Shown here: positions 1 to 8,328 of the stretch, piece by piece
Numbering within the stretch: the first letter of the stretch is position 1
Layout: each line of letters begins with the position of its first letter
Source of the DNA: Prochlorococcus sp. AG-347-B23
GTDB taxonomy: Bacteria > Cyanobacteriota > Cyanobacteriia > PCC-6307 > Cyanobiaceae
Length of the DNA: 37,493 nucleotides
Assembly: GCA_003281715.1 (NCBI GenBank)
Contig: QCBE01000012.1
Span: 1 to 37,493, forward strand
Direction: 5' to 3'
Notes under the pieces: model-generated
What the model was told of the DNA's origin: nothing
Databases searched by the model: none
Seen by the model: only the letters and a program-made list of their open reading frames with translations
Program-made: the position numbers and the translations under genes

Positions 1-1
1 A

Positions 2-367
2 AAAGTGGATTTATTTTTTGATGAAGATAATGATGATTGGAATGATGAGAATTTTTACGATGATAACAGGGATATTAAGACATTTTCCAGAGAATCAAAT
101 TCTTATGAATCTGCTAAACAGCACTCAAAAAGACCTTTAGAAGCAATATCTTTAAGGCAACCAAAAAATTTACAGACAACTGAGCAAAAAAAATTACCTT
201 ACGTGAAAGAGAGTAAGGATGAAGATTGGCCAGATGAAATGGATTTCAAAGTTGAAAGATGGCAAAGAGCTTCAGAAACAGAGATTAATACTTCGAGAGA
301 TCAATCAAATCAACAAGTTCAACCAAAATCAAGAAATCTTCCCAGATCAAGAAGAAGAAGAGTATAG
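2..367 (+). CDS. 3' end of a low-complexity acidic protein with a basic tail, possibly Ycf66-like (5' partial)
   Basis: The frame is open from the first bases of the window, so the true start probably lies upstream; the GTG at position 5 is only the first possible start seen here. The visible 120 residues have no globular domain. They begin with an Asp/Asn/Glu-rich stretch containing DDWNDENFYDD, continue through a polar Ser/Gln/Lys-rich linker, carry a second acidic motif (EDWPDEMDF, near residue 75) and end in RSRRRRV. An acidic, Trp-containing disordered tail finishing in Arg repeats resembles, from memory, the C-terminus of cyanobacterial Ycf66-type membrane proteins, but the membrane part that would decide this is outside the window. 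The last 21 nt overlap the end of the convergent chorismate lyase gene. That it codes is fairly safe; its identity is weak. Confidence 0.6.
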   Translation, partial: KVDLFFDEDNDDWNDENFYDDNRDIKTFSRESNSYESAKQHSKRPLEAISLRQPKNLQTTEQKKLPYVKESKDEDWPDEMDFKVERWQRASETEINTSRDQSNQQVQPKSRNLPRSRRRRV

Positions 368-889
368 TTTCGTAAATTCTTTAATTCCTGAATAGCCTAA
401 TAAACTTTCTAAATGTGGATTGAATACTTCTCTAATAATTGTTAGGGGCTTTTTGTCTCGAAAAAATCTATAATTTCTTGACCAGAATGGACCTTTAAAA
501 CAAAATTGATCCTCTAACCAATTTGAATTAACAAGTGAAATTCGATCAACTTCTCTAAACAATTCTGATCTGTCTTGTGTCAAATTCTTCCATATTGGTT
601 CTTCTTTGGCTTTTAAATTTTCATTCACTTGTTCTGCATTCCACCAACTTTCAGCCCATGCTAGGTTTTTATTATTGTTTTTAATCCATACTTGTCTTCT
701 AATTAAAGGTCCATTTAACTGATTTAATTCTTTAGGTCCCTCTGCGATGAATAGAGGATCTATTTGCATTGAAATTAATTTAATTTTCGTCTCTTGATTA
801 GTTAAAAGCTGTAAATGTCTAGTTGGACTTCCATCCCCAAGCAGCATTAATTTCCATGGACCAGAAATTTTTGGTAATGAATTTTTCAC
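347..889 (-). CDS. chorismate lyase, DUF98 family (4-hydroxybenzoate synthesis for plastoquinone)
   Basis: Cyanobacterial chorismate pyruvate-lyases of the DUF98 type cleave chorismate to 4-hydroxybenzoate and pyruvate, the first committed step of plastoquinone head-group synthesis. The family signature is clear near the N-terminus: LLGDGSPTRHLQLLT (residues 16-30), followed by the expected mixed alpha/beta body with RRQVWI and a Trp-rich segment (AWAESWWNAE). The first ATG/GTG-type start is the GTG at 889, giving 180 residues, but the frame stays open upstream to a TGA just beyond 955. The upstream codons read LNNKLFKSPKILWEEKASNFL, which looks like a natural N-terminus, so initiation at CTG 952 or another rare codon is plausible. 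The gene ends in four Ser codons that overlap the Arg codons of the convergent neighbour. Family assignment is good; the start is uncertain. Confidence 0.75.
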   Translation of the reverse strand: MKNSLPKISGPWKLMLLGDGSPTRHLQLLTNQETKIKLISMQIDPLFIAEGPKELNQLNGPLIRRQVWIKNNNKNLAWAESWWNAEQVNENLKAKEEPIWKNLTQDRSELFREVDRISLVNSNWLEDQFCFKGPFWSRNYRFFRDKKPLTIIREVFNPHLESLLGYSGIKEFTKLYSSSS

Positions 890-970
890 TAAAAAGTTAG
901 AGGCTTTTTCTTCCCATAAAATTTTTGGTGATTTAAAAAGTTTATTATTCAGTGCTCAGACGGAATCCTT

Positions 971-2938
971 TTAAGATGATAACTTTTTTTCGACAAAAAT
1001 ATTTGCCTTTTCTTTTTTTATTTCTCTTATTTTTAGCCAAACAAGTAATGCAGTTAAATCAGCTTTGCTTACACCGGGAATTTTTGACGCATCACCAAAA
1101 TTTTTTGGCTTTATCTTATTCAAATTTTCTCTAGCTTCTAAAGATAATGTCTCTATCTTTTCATAATTTATTTCTTGAGGCAGAGATTTACAGCTTTGAC
1201 GATTTATTTGTTCTATGTTGTTTTTTTGTCTTTTAAGGTAACCCTCGTATTTAATATCTATTTCAACACCTTCTTGTATTGAAGAATCTAGATTTCTTTC
1301 ATTCAAATTATATTTAATTAGATCTGAATAATGAAAGTTTGGTCTTTTTAAGAGTTCTTTCAAAGTTGTTGAGCCTTTGATTTTTGATCCCGTTTCTAAT
1401 TCTATTTTTTTTGATATTTCATCGGTATTTTTTAAACGAGTGTTATTTAATCTAAATTTCTCTTCTTCGAGGAGGTTCATTTTTTCTTGATAGGCCGACC
1501 ATCTTTTATCATTAATTAGCCCTATTTGATATCCTAATGGTGTTAATCTTCTATCTGCATTATCTCCTCTGAGAGTTAACCTATATTCACTCCTACTAGT
1601 GAGAACTCTATATGGTTCTTTGAGATCTTTTGTAATTAAATCATTGATCATTGTTCCTATATAACTGCTTTCTCTAGTGAAGATTATTGGGTCTTTTTTG
1701 TTTAGTTTTCTTGTCGCATTGACTCCTGCAACTAATCCTTGTGCTGCTGCTTCTTCATAACCAGTGGTGCCATTAATTTGTCCGGCGCTAAATAAATATT
1801 CAATTTCTTTCGTTTCGAGTGATGTTTGGAGCTGTGTTGCAGGTATATAGTCATACTCCACAGCATATGCTGGTCGCAACATTTTACATTCACCTAATCC
1901 AGGTAAGGTCCTTAAAAGTTCTAATTGAATATTTTCGGGTAAACCTGTAGAAAATCCTTGTACATATATTTCAGGGGTATTAATTCCTTCTGGCTCTAAG
2001 AAAATTTGATGTGATTCTTTATCAGCAAATTTGACGATTTTATCTTCAATTGATGGACAATATCTTGGCCCCTTACTATCAATAAAACCGCCGTAAATGG
2101 GAGTTAAATGTAAATTGTCTCTAATTAGTTGATGTGTTTTGATAGTTGTTCTTGTGATGTGACAACTAACTTGGGGCATATTATTTTTTATATCTGGGTC
2201 AAACGAAAAATATTTATCTGCTGCAGTACTTGGTTGAATATCTAATTCGTTAAAATTGATACTTCTTTTATCAACTCTTGCTGGAGTACCTGTTTTTAAA
2301 CGTTCTGTTTTGATACCAATTTCGTGCAAATTCTGAGTAAGACCTTGTGCTGCTTGTTCGCCCGATCTACCCGCTGACATTGATTTATTTCCTATCCATA
2401 TTCTTCCTTCTAAGAACGTACCAGCTGTGATGATAACTGATCTTGCTGAATAATAACTACCAAAGAATGTTTTTACACCCTTTATTCTTTTTTTTAAGAT
2501 TTTTTTTGAGTTCAATCCAACTAGTTCAGTTTTTGCAATATCCAGTTCAGTAATCATTGCTTCTTTTAAAGCTAAATTATCTGTATTTTGTAGTATTTCG
2601 ATCATTCTTTTTGAGTATTCTCTTTTATCTGTCTGAGCTCTTAACGCCCATACAGCTGGGCCTCTACTTGCATTTAATATTCTTTTTTGAATAGCTGTCT
2701 CATCGGCTAATTGACCAATAATTCCACCTAATGCATCAACTTCATGAACCAACTGACTTTTTGCTGGTCCCCCAACGGCAGGGTTACACGGTTGCCAAGC
2801 AATTCTATCTAGATTGATTGTAAATAAGGCAGTTGAAAAACCTAATTTTGCTGTTGTTATAGCGGCTTCGCATCCTGCATGTCCTCCTCCAATAACGATG
2901 ACGTCAAAAGATTCATTTGTTGACTGATGAGCTTGCAT
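971..2938 (-). CDS. mnmG: tRNA uridine-5-carboxymethylaminomethyl modification enzyme MnmG (GidA)
   Basis: MnmG is the FAD-dependent partner of the GTPase MnmE. Together they install the carboxymethylaminomethyl group at wobble U34 of several tRNAs. The 655-residue length is normal for the family. The dinucleotide-binding motif [10 protein letters not shown] lies at residues 17-26. It is followed by the conserved [17 protein letters not shown] block, the CPSIEDK motif with its conserved cysteine near residue 294, [11 protein letters not shown], the second flavin-binding block [16 protein letters not shown] near 385-400, and [20 protein letters not shown]. The C-terminal MnmE- and tRNA-binding helical domain is present ([18 protein letters not shown]). 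The ATG at 2938 sits 11 nt after the dnaB stop, so the two are probably co-transcribed. Nothing is missing. Confidence 0.97.
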   Translation of the reverse strand: MQAHQSTNESFDVIVIGGGHAGCEAAITTAKLGFSTALFTINLDRIAWQPCNPAVGGPAKSQLVHEVDALGGIIGQLADETAIQKRILNASRGPAVWALRAQTDKREYSKRMIEILQNTDNLALKEAMITELDIAKTELVGLNSKKILKKRIKGVKTFFGSYYSARSVIITAGTFLEGRIWIGNKSMSAGRSGEQAAQGLTQNLHEIGIKTERLKTGTPARVDKRSINFNELDIQPSTAADKYFSFDPDIKNNMPQVSCHITRTTIKTHQLIRDNLHLTPIYGGFIDSKGPRYCPSIEDKIVKFADKESHQIFLEPEGINTPEIYVQGFSTGLPENIQLELLRTLPGLGECKMLRPAYAVEYDYIPATQLQTSLETKEIEYLFSAGQINGTTGYEEAAAQGLVAGVNATRKLNKKDPIIFTRESSYIGTMINDLITKDLKEPYRVLTSRSEYRLTLRGDNADRRLTPLGYQIGLINDKRWSAYQEKMNLLEEEKFRLNNTRLKNTDEISKKIELETGSKIKGSTTLKELLKRPNFHYSDLIKYNLNERNLDSSIQEGVEIDIKYEGYLKRQKNNIEQINRQSCKSLPQEINYEKIETLSLEARENLNKIKPKNFGDASKIPGVSKADLTALLVWLKIREIKKEKANIFVEKKLSS

Positions 2939-2949
2939 TTTGGAGCGAT

Positions 2950-4332
2950 TTAATTAGCTAAATTCCTAAATCTCGTAAATTGAGGTTCAAATAATAATTT
3001 AACAGTTCCTACGGGTCCATTTCTATGTTTAGTGACAATGATTTCTGTAATTCCTCTATCTTCAGTCTCCGGATTATAATATTCATCTCTATAAATCATT
3101 AATACTAAATCTGCGTCTTGTTCAATAGATCCTGATTCTCTTAGATCGCTTAACATTGGTCTTTTATTTGTTCTAGACTCAACCCCTCTACTAAGCTGAG
3201 ATAAAGCTACTACTGGTACTTTTAATTCTCTGGCCATGCTTTTAAGACCTCTTGTTATTCGTGAAAGTTCTTGCACTCTATTATCAGGGGTTGATCCTTC
3301 CATCAACTGCAGATAATCAATCACAATTAATCCAAGTTCTTTTTTTTGTTCAGCTATTAATCTTCTGCACAGAGATCTCATCTCTAGAACACTTAAATTA
3401 GGCTTGTCATCTATAAATATTGGTAATTGACCTAATGAATTGATACCTTCTCCAAGTAATGGCCATTCTTCTTGCTGTAATCTTCCTGTTCTTAGCCTGC
3501 CACTTTCGATTCCCACTTCCATAGAGAGCAGTCTATATGTCAACTGTTCTTTACTCATTTCAAGGCTAAATACACACACAGGTAAATCTTGAGATTGTGC
3601 AACATTTTTAGCCAGATTAAGAACTATTGAAGTTTTCCCCATTGAAGGTCTTCCAGCAACAATTATTAAATCACTTCTTTGAAAACCTTGAGTTATCGCA
3701 TCAAGATCGTAGAAATTTACAGGAATTCCAGCTACTGAAGTACCTAATGATCTTGACTCTATTTCATTGAAAGTACTTGTAAGGATTTCAGCTGCTTGAG
3801 TCAGACCTTTTGAAGGTTTTTCTTGACTGATTTCAAATATTTTTTGCTCTGCTTTATCTAGAACTTCATTAGTATCTTGAGTTTGATCAAAACCTAGTTG
3901 AACCACTTCATTTCCAGATCTAATGAGTTGCCTTCTCATGAATTTGTCGTTAATTAAATTAGCAACTTGTTCTATGGAAGCTGTAGAGGAAACATTTTCG
4001 ACGAGTTCTACCAGTTTGCTGTTTCCTCCAATTTTTTCTAGTGATCCATTATCTGCTAACCAAGCACTCATTGATGTTAAATCAGTTGGTTTTCCCTGGG
4101 TATGCAACATTAATGCTGTTCTATAAATCTCTTGATGGGCATTTATATAAAAAGCTTCAGGTTTAATTAAGTCTGCAATTCTACCAATCGCGTCTGGATC
4201 AAGAAGTATGCCACCAAGAACAGCTTCCTCTGCTTGAACGTTTTGGGGAGGAACTAATCCAGCATTTTCACTATTAAAATCCTTTTTAAAATTTTTATTT
4301 TGCCCATTATTTGGAAAAGGTACGGAAACCAT
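2950..4332 (-). CDS. dnaB: replicative DNA helicase DnaB
   Basis: DnaB is the hexameric helicase that unwinds the chromosomal replication fork. The 460-residue protein has the two expected parts: an N-terminal primase-interacting domain ([19 protein letters not shown] from residue 28) and a RecA-like motor. The Walker A motif GRPSMGKTS is at 227-235 and the Walker B segment IVIDYLQL at 336-343. The later motifs [12 protein letters not shown] and [13 protein letters not shown], with the arginine finger region, are intact. Some cyanobacterial dnaB genes carry inteins; none interrupts this one. The first 25 residues are a polar, Asn-rich extension. It lies between rplI (58 nt upstream) and mnmG (11 nt downstream), which suggests a replication/translation operon rplI-dnaB-mnmG. 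Confidence 0.97.
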   Translation of the reverse strand: MVSVPFPNNGQNKNFKKDFNSENAGLVPPQNVQAEEAVLGGILLDPDAIGRIADLIKPEAFYINAHQEIYRTALMLHTQGKPTDLTSMSAWLADNGSLEKIGGNSKLVELVENVSSTASIEQVANLINDKFMRRQLIRSGNEVVQLGFDQTQDTNEVLDKAEQKIFEISQEKPSKGLTQAAEILTSTFNEIESRSLGTSVAGIPVNFYDLDAITQGFQRSDLIIVAGRPSMGKTSIVLNLAKNVAQSQDLPVCVFSLEMSKEQLTYRLLSMEVGIESGRLRTGRLQQEEWPLLGEGINSLGQLPIFIDDKPNLSVLEMRSLCRRLIAEQKKELGLIVIDYLQLMEGSTPDNRVQELSRITRGLKSMARELKVPVVALSQLSRGVESRTNKRPMLSDLRESGSIEQDADLVLMIYRDEYYNPETEDRGITEIIVTKHRNGPVGTVKLLFEPQFTRFRNLAN

Positions 4333-4390
4333 ATCTTTAATTGCTTAGATATATACTCTGGCTACTTTTCAAAATAATGCAACAAATTGA

Positions 4391-4846
4391 TTAACTTGTT
4401 ACTTCAATATTTACTTCTGCATTTACTTCTGGATGTAATTTTATTTTTGCAGTAAAGGAGCCTAAATTATGAATATCAGGAACAGTAATGTTTCTTCTAT
4501 CAATTTCTTTTTTAGTAGCCGCCTCTATCGCTTCGGCAACATCACCATTGGTAACTGTTCCAAAAAGGACACCATCTTCTCCAACCTGTTTTTTGATAGT
4601 GAACCTACCTATTGTAGATAATGCAGTTTGGAAATCTAAAGCTTCTTGTTTTAATTTATCAGCAGCGATTTTTTCTTTTTCTTTCTTCCTCTCAATTTGT
4701 TTAAGGACTGCTGGTGTTACATTCATTGCCTTGCCATAAGGTAATAGAAAATTTCTTGCGTATCCAGGTGCTACATCTACTAGATCTCCTTCTTTACCTA
4801 GTGATGCGATTGATTCAGTTAATGCGACTTGTACTCTTTTAGCCAT
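4391..4846 (-). CDS. rplI: 50S ribosomal protein L9
   Basis: L9 binds domain V of 23S rRNA at the base of the L1 stalk of the large subunit. The 151-residue protein begins [13 protein letters not shown] and contains the family signature [21 protein letters not shown] (around residues 20-40). A charged central helix ([21 protein letters not shown]) links this to a typical C-terminal domain with [20 protein letters not shown]. The length is normal. The gene is in the same direction as dnaB and lies 21 nt downstream of the desaturase gene, so it may be read from the desaturase promoter or from one of its own. I saw no strong Shine-Dalgarno sequence, as is usual in this AT-rich genome. Confidence 0.97.
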   Translation of the reverse strand: MAKRVQVALTESIASLGKEGDLVDVAPGYARNFLLPYGKAMNVTPAVLKQIERKKEKEKIAADKLKQEALDFQTALSTIGRFTIKKQVGEDGVLFGTVTNGDVAEAIEAATKKEIDRRNITVPDIHNLGSFTAKIKLHPEVNAEVNIEVTS

Positions 4847-4867
4847 GAAAAATATAGAACAATATAG

Positions 4868-5806
4868 TTAATAATAAGACCTGGAGGGTAACTTTACTTT
4901 TTTTGCAAAACCGAATTTCGCAAGAATCTTAATATGTTCCCATGTTATGTCTATCTGACCTTTAAATAATCCTTGTTTTGCCGAATTGGGAAATGCATGA
5001 TGATTATTATGCCAACCTTCTCCAAAAGTTAATGCAGCAACCCATGCATTGTTTTTAGATGAATCACCACTTTCGAATGGTGCTTTACCCCAACAATGCG
5101 TCGCGGAGTTTACTAGCCAAGTTACATGATAAACAACCACAAGCCTTAATGGAATTCCCCAAAGGACTAGAGCCCATCCTCCAACTCCTAATTTTTGACC
5201 TATTGCGTACAATGAAAGTCCAATAGGAATTTGTAAGAATAAAAAATATTTATTTAAAAATCTATAGTATGGATCCTTGATTAAATCTGCACTTAGTTTT
5301 GGAACAGCTTTTAGTGCTTCTACGTCTTTAAACATCCAACCCATATGACTCCACCAAAACCCCTTTTTACTATTGTGATGATCTACTTCAGTATCTGAAA
5401 AAGAGTGGTGATGCCTATGTAAACCTACCCAATCTATTGGTCCATGCTGACAACTTATGGCTCCACAGGTAGCAAAAAATCTTTCTAACCATCTTGGTAC
5501 AATGAACGATCTGTGCGATAACAATCTGTGATATCCAAGGGTGACTCCTAAACAAGCAGTTACCCAGTAAAAAAATAATAATGAAGTGACTGCAGGGAGA
5601 CTCCAAAATTTTGGTTGTAAAGCTATAACGGAAAGAATATGTATTGCAACCATAAAAACTATTGTTCCCCAAGTTTTATGTAGTCTTGGAGGATATCTTT
5701 TTGAATGACTGGAAGGTTCCAGTAATTTTTCTGAGAGTTCTATAACTTTTTCAGCTGGAACAGGTTTTTTTAATTTTGCTGTTTCTTGGAAAATTACTGA
5801 ATTCAT
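4868..5806 (-). CDS. desC: acyl-lipid delta-9 fatty acid desaturase (DesC type)
   Basis: This membrane di-iron desaturase introduces the first double bond, at C9, into acyl chains of glycerolipids, probably in thylakoid and plasma membranes with ferredoxin as electron donor. All three histidine boxes are present: HRLLSH at residues 93-98, HRHHH at 130-134 (in a segment ending SDTEVDHH) and HNNHH at 266-270. Hydrophobic membrane segments flank them (residues 48-65, 72-92 and about 192-235). The spacing HRxxxH/HRxHH/HNNHH is the DesC pattern, not the DesA/DesB one. Length is 312 residues. It opens a minus-strand group with rplI and is divergent from the unknown gene at 5882, sharing a 75-bp promoter gap with it. 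Which delta-9 paralogue this is (sn-1 or sn-2 specific) cannot be told. Confidence 0.92.
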   Translation of the reverse strand: MNSVIFQETAKLKKPVPAEKVIELSEKLLEPSSHSKRYPPRLHKTWGTIVFMVAIHILSVIALQPKFWSLPAVTSLLFFYWVTACLGVTLGYHRLLSHRSFIVPRWLERFFATCGAISCQHGPIDWVGLHRHHHSFSDTEVDHHNSKKGFWWSHMGWMFKDVEALKAVPKLSADLIKDPYYRFLNKYFLFLQIPIGLSLYAIGQKLGVGGWALVLWGIPLRLVVVYHVTWLVNSATHCWGKAPFESGDSSKNNAWVAALTFGEGWHNNHHAFPNSAKQGLFKGQIDITWEHIKILAKFGFAKKVKLPSRSYY

Positions 5807-5819
5807 GATATTGAAATAA

Positions 5820-5881
5820 TATTTTCAAAATTACCGATATGTAATATTATCATACTATACTATTGATAAGTTTAATTATCT
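5820..5881. promoter_or_regulatory. divergent promoter gap between desC and the gene at 5882
   Basis: A TATACT hexamer at 5856-5861 is placed to serve as a -10 element for the rightward gene, with a short leader before GTG 5882. On the minus strand TATGAT (5854-5849) could be the desC -10 element, with a leader of roughly 35 nt. The two elements nearly touch, so the promoters would compete or be controlled jointly. No convincing -35 box is visible for either. This comes from reading the bases only; no transcription start is known. Confidence 0.3.
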
Positions 5882-6580
5882 GTGAGTCTCGGATATCGCG
5901 ATAAATTATCTAGAGGTCGAAGGGCTATGGCTCATTTGATACACCTCTGGCATGAAAGAAATGGTTGGTCTCACAGAGTATTGCCATTACTTTCAGAAGT
6001 TCTTGATTTAGGTAAAGTTCATAATTCGCAAATTTCTAATCTTAGGAATGGGAAGTTATCTTCGCCAGGTCCTGAAGTTTTTCTTGCTTTAGCTCAAGTT
6101 AATACGATTCTTGATCAAGGTATTGAAAAAATCAGGGATCGTTTTGAAAGTAATTACCCAGAGTTATGGAAATCTTTAGAAGAGTCTGCATTACCCTTAA
6201 AAAATGATTCTGGTAATCCATTGTCGGCCGGGGAGTTATTCGAGATATTTTCAGGATTAAAACCTCTACCTTCATCTTTTGACTGGTACATAGAAGATGA
6301 AGAAGCTTCTGCTTTAAGTGATGCTCTTTCAGTGCATTTTTGTCAGAATAAGGCTTGGAGATCATGTAAAATGCAGGTAATGGAAGCTTATGCTGTCAAT
6401 AAATCTGCCCGTAGAGAACGTTTTGCTGAAGTAATTGCAGGAATTAGAGATTATACGGCAGAAGAATTAGATGGAGAACTGCTTGATTTATATGAGGCTT
6501 CAAAAAAACTTTCTTATTTTCAGGGCAGGGGACCTAACGATTTCCTCGCAGAATTAAGAAATTTAGCTTATAAAAAATAA
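5882..6580 (+). CDS. unknown protein with a possible XRE-like helix-turn-helix, picocyanobacterial type
   Basis: I do not recognise a named family. The 232-residue, probably soluble protein has a basic N-terminus (RDKLSRGRRAM) and then a segment at residues 46-74 that reads like the recognition-helix half of a Cro/CI-type domain: NSQISNLRNGKLSSPGPEVF followed by LALAQVN, compare the usual Q-x-x-I-S-N-x-E-x-G-K pattern. The remainder is helical and acidic, with a Trp-rich middle (FDWYIEDEE; KAWRSCKMQVMEAY) and C-terminal helices rich in Glu/Leu. The chosen start is GTG 5882; ATG 5926 would remove 15 residues, including conserved-looking basic ones. It diverges from desC and is followed 18 nt later by the YnbB-like gene. 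A regulatory role is an inference only. Confidence 0.7.
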   Translation: MSLGYRDKLSRGRRAMAHLIHLWHERNGWSHRVLPLLSEVLDLGKVHNSQISNLRNGKLSSPGPEVFLALAQVNTILDQGIEKIRDRFESNYPELWKSLEESALPLKNDSGNPLSAGELFEIFSGLKPLPSSFDWYIEDEEASALSDALSVHFCQNKAWRSCKMQVMEAYAVNKSARRERFAEVIAGIRDYTAEELDGELLDLYEASKKLSYFQGRGPNDFLAELRNLAYKK

Positions 6581-6598
6581 CATGAATTTTTATAATAA

Positions 6599-7891
6599 AT
6601 GACTCTTGACAATAACTTAAAACTGGCTGAAAACGCTGTTCTTTCTGTAGAAAAGAGTTTAAGTAAAGTTTTCCAAGAAAGGTCCAATAAGGTTTTCCAG
6701 AAATTAGAAAATATTTTGACAATTTATAAGGAAGAAAAAGTTTCTACTAGTCATTTCAATCAATCTTCTGGTAGTGGTCATGATGATATATCTAGAGAAA
6801 AAATTGATGCTGTTTTTGCAAGACTGTTTCTTGCTGAAAAAGCTGCTGTGAGGATGCAATTTGTAAGTGGAACCCATGCAATAAGTTCTGTTTTATTTGG
6901 AATTCTTCGACCTGGAGATGTAATGTTATCTCTTACAGGACAGCCATATGACACGTTAGAAGAAGTCATAGGAATCAGGGGAGGAGGAAAAGGATCACTT
7001 AAAGATTTTGATATTGAATATAAGCAAGTAAATATCTGTGACAATTTTGATTCTTTTGAAGAAAAAATTGTTCATTTTTTTAAAGAAAATTCATGCAAAT
7101 TAGTATTCTTACAAAAAAGTTGTGGATATAGTTGGAGAAAGTCTCTCACGAATCATCAGATAGAGAAAATTTGTAGTCTTATTCATTCTCTTGATCCTAA
7201 CTGTATATGTTTTGTTGATAACTGTTATGGGGAGCTTGTTGAAGATAGTGAACCAATTTCTAAAGGGGCAAATATAATTGCTGGATCATTGATTAAAAAT
7301 TTGGGAGGAACAATAGTTCCTACTGGTGGGTACGTTGCAGGAGATGCAGAGTTGGTTGAGATGGCATGTTCTAGATTAACCTCACCAGGCATTGGTTCTT
7401 CTGCAGGAATAAATTTTGGACTAGGAAGATTAATTTTGCAGGGTTTGTTTTTAGCACCACAAATTGTTCACGAATCACTGAAAGGTGCTGATATGGTTGC
7501 AGCAGTCTTTAAAAATTTGGGATTTAAGGTTTTACCAGAGCCAGCAACTTATAGATCTGATCTTATTCAGTCAGTAAGATTGAATAATCCTGATTTGGTA
7601 CAAAAAGTTTGTCAATCTTTTCAAAATTCTTCACCAGTAGATTCTTTTCTGAATGTTGTTCCATCATCAATGGATGGATATGATTCAAAATTATTAATGG
7701 CAGGAGGCACCTTTATTGAAGGTAGTACAAGTGAATTTTCTGCTGATGCCCCTCTAAGAGATCCTTATAATATTTTTGTTCAAGGTGGTTCTCACATAGC
7801 TCACATCAAAATTGCATTAATTCGATTATTATCTGAACTATTAGAGGAAAAATTAATTTCGAAGGATTCTCTACTTCCTTTATCTACTTAA
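6599..7891 (+). CDS. YnbB-type PLP-dependent lyase (methionine gamma-lyase family protein)
   Basis: This is a fold-type I pyridoxal-phosphate enzyme of the YnbB/Met_gamma_lyase family (often mislabelled aluminium-resistance protein); its physiological substrate is unknown. Visible features over 430 residues are an N-terminal SGSGHDDISREKIDAVFA block, the cofactor-phosphate region RMQFVSGTHAISSVLFGILRPGD, the FVDNCYGE aspartate motif, and the Schiff-base lysine at residue 233 in GSLIKNLGG. A glycine-rich stretch follows (PTGGYVAGDAELVE), then a typical C-terminal domain with GGTFIEGSTSEFSADAPLR. All catalytic elements appear intact. The stop codon is 2 nt before gcvH, so it is almost certainly co-transcribed with the glycine cleavage genes. 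That association may hint at a substrate in glycine, serine or one-carbon metabolism, but nothing in the sequence proves it. Confidence 0.85.
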   Translation: MTLDNNLKLAENAVLSVEKSLSKVFQERSNKVFQKLENILTIYKEEKVSTSHFNQSSGSGHDDISREKIDAVFARLFLAEKAAVRMQFVSGTHAISSVLFGILRPGDVMLSLTGQPYDTLEEVIGIRGGGKGSLKDFDIEYKQVNICDNFDSFEEKIVHFFKENSCKLVFLQKSCGYSWRKSLTNHQIEKICSLIHSLDPNCICFVDNCYGELVEDSEPISKGANIIAGSLIKNLGGTIVPTGGYVAGDAELVEMACSRLTSPGIGSSAGINFGLGRLILQGLFLAPQIVHESLKGADMVAAVFKNLGFKVLPEPATYRSDLIQSVRLNNPDLVQKVCQSFQNSSPVDSFLNVVPSSMDGYDSKLLMAGGTFIEGSTSEFSADAPLRDPYNIFVQGGSHIAHIKIALIRLLSELLEEKLISKDSLLPLST

Positions 7892-7893
7892 TC

Positions 7894-8283
7894 ATGTCTT
7901 ACAAGTTTCCAGACAACCTCAACTATGCTGATACTCATGAATATGTCTTGGAAGAAAATGGATTATTAAAAATTGGAGTGAGTGAATTCGCTATCGATCA
8001 ATTAGGAGATATTGTTTTTGTTGAATTAGCTGGTGAAGGTGCGACTTTAGAGAAAGGCGAGACTTTTGGAACGATAGAATCAGTTAAGGCCGTTGAGGAA
8101 GTCTATCTGCCTTTTTCAGGGGAAATAGTATCTGTAAATGAAAGCGTTATTGAGAACCCTGAGCTTTTACAGAATGATCCGATTGGAGACGGTTGGCTAG
8201 TCATTTTGAAACCAGAATCAAAAGCATCAATTGCTGATTTGATGACTTCTGAGGAATATCAATCAAAGGTTGTACCAAAATAA
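7894..8283 (+). CDS. gcvH: glycine cleavage system H protein
   Basis: GcvH carries the methylamine intermediate on a lipoyl arm between the P, T and L proteins of the glycine cleavage complex, which disposes of photorespiratory glycine in cyanobacteria. The 129-residue length is normal. The lipoylated lysine is K65 in GTIESVKAVEEVYLPFSGE; the preceding LGDIVFVELAGEGATLEKG and the C-terminal NPELLQNDPIGDGWLVILKP segments are typical. It starts at ATG 7894, 2 nt after the YnbB-like gene, and gcvP follows 45 nt later. No glycine riboswitch is visible upstream or between the genes, and gcvT is not in this window. Confidence 0.97.
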   Translation: MSYKFPDNLNYADTHEYVLEENGLLKIGVSEFAIDQLGDIVFVELAGEGATLEKGETFGTIESVKAVEEVYLPFSGEIVSVNESVIENPELLQNDPIGDGWLVILKPESKASIADLMTSEEYQSKVVPK

Positions 8284-8328
8284 GGCAAACTTTTTAAAAA
8301 GAGCTATTTTAAAGAAAAATATTTTAAT

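Noticed and set aside
5841..5855. NtcA-like GTA...TAC in the desC divergent gap
   Set aside because: The spacing between GTA and TAC is 9 bases, not the 8 of the NtcA consensus, and it overlaps AT-rich -10 candidates.
7894..8328. Glycine riboswitch for gcvH/gcvP
   Set aside because: gcvH starts 2 nt after the preceding gene and the 45-nt gcvH-gcvP gap is too short and unstructured.
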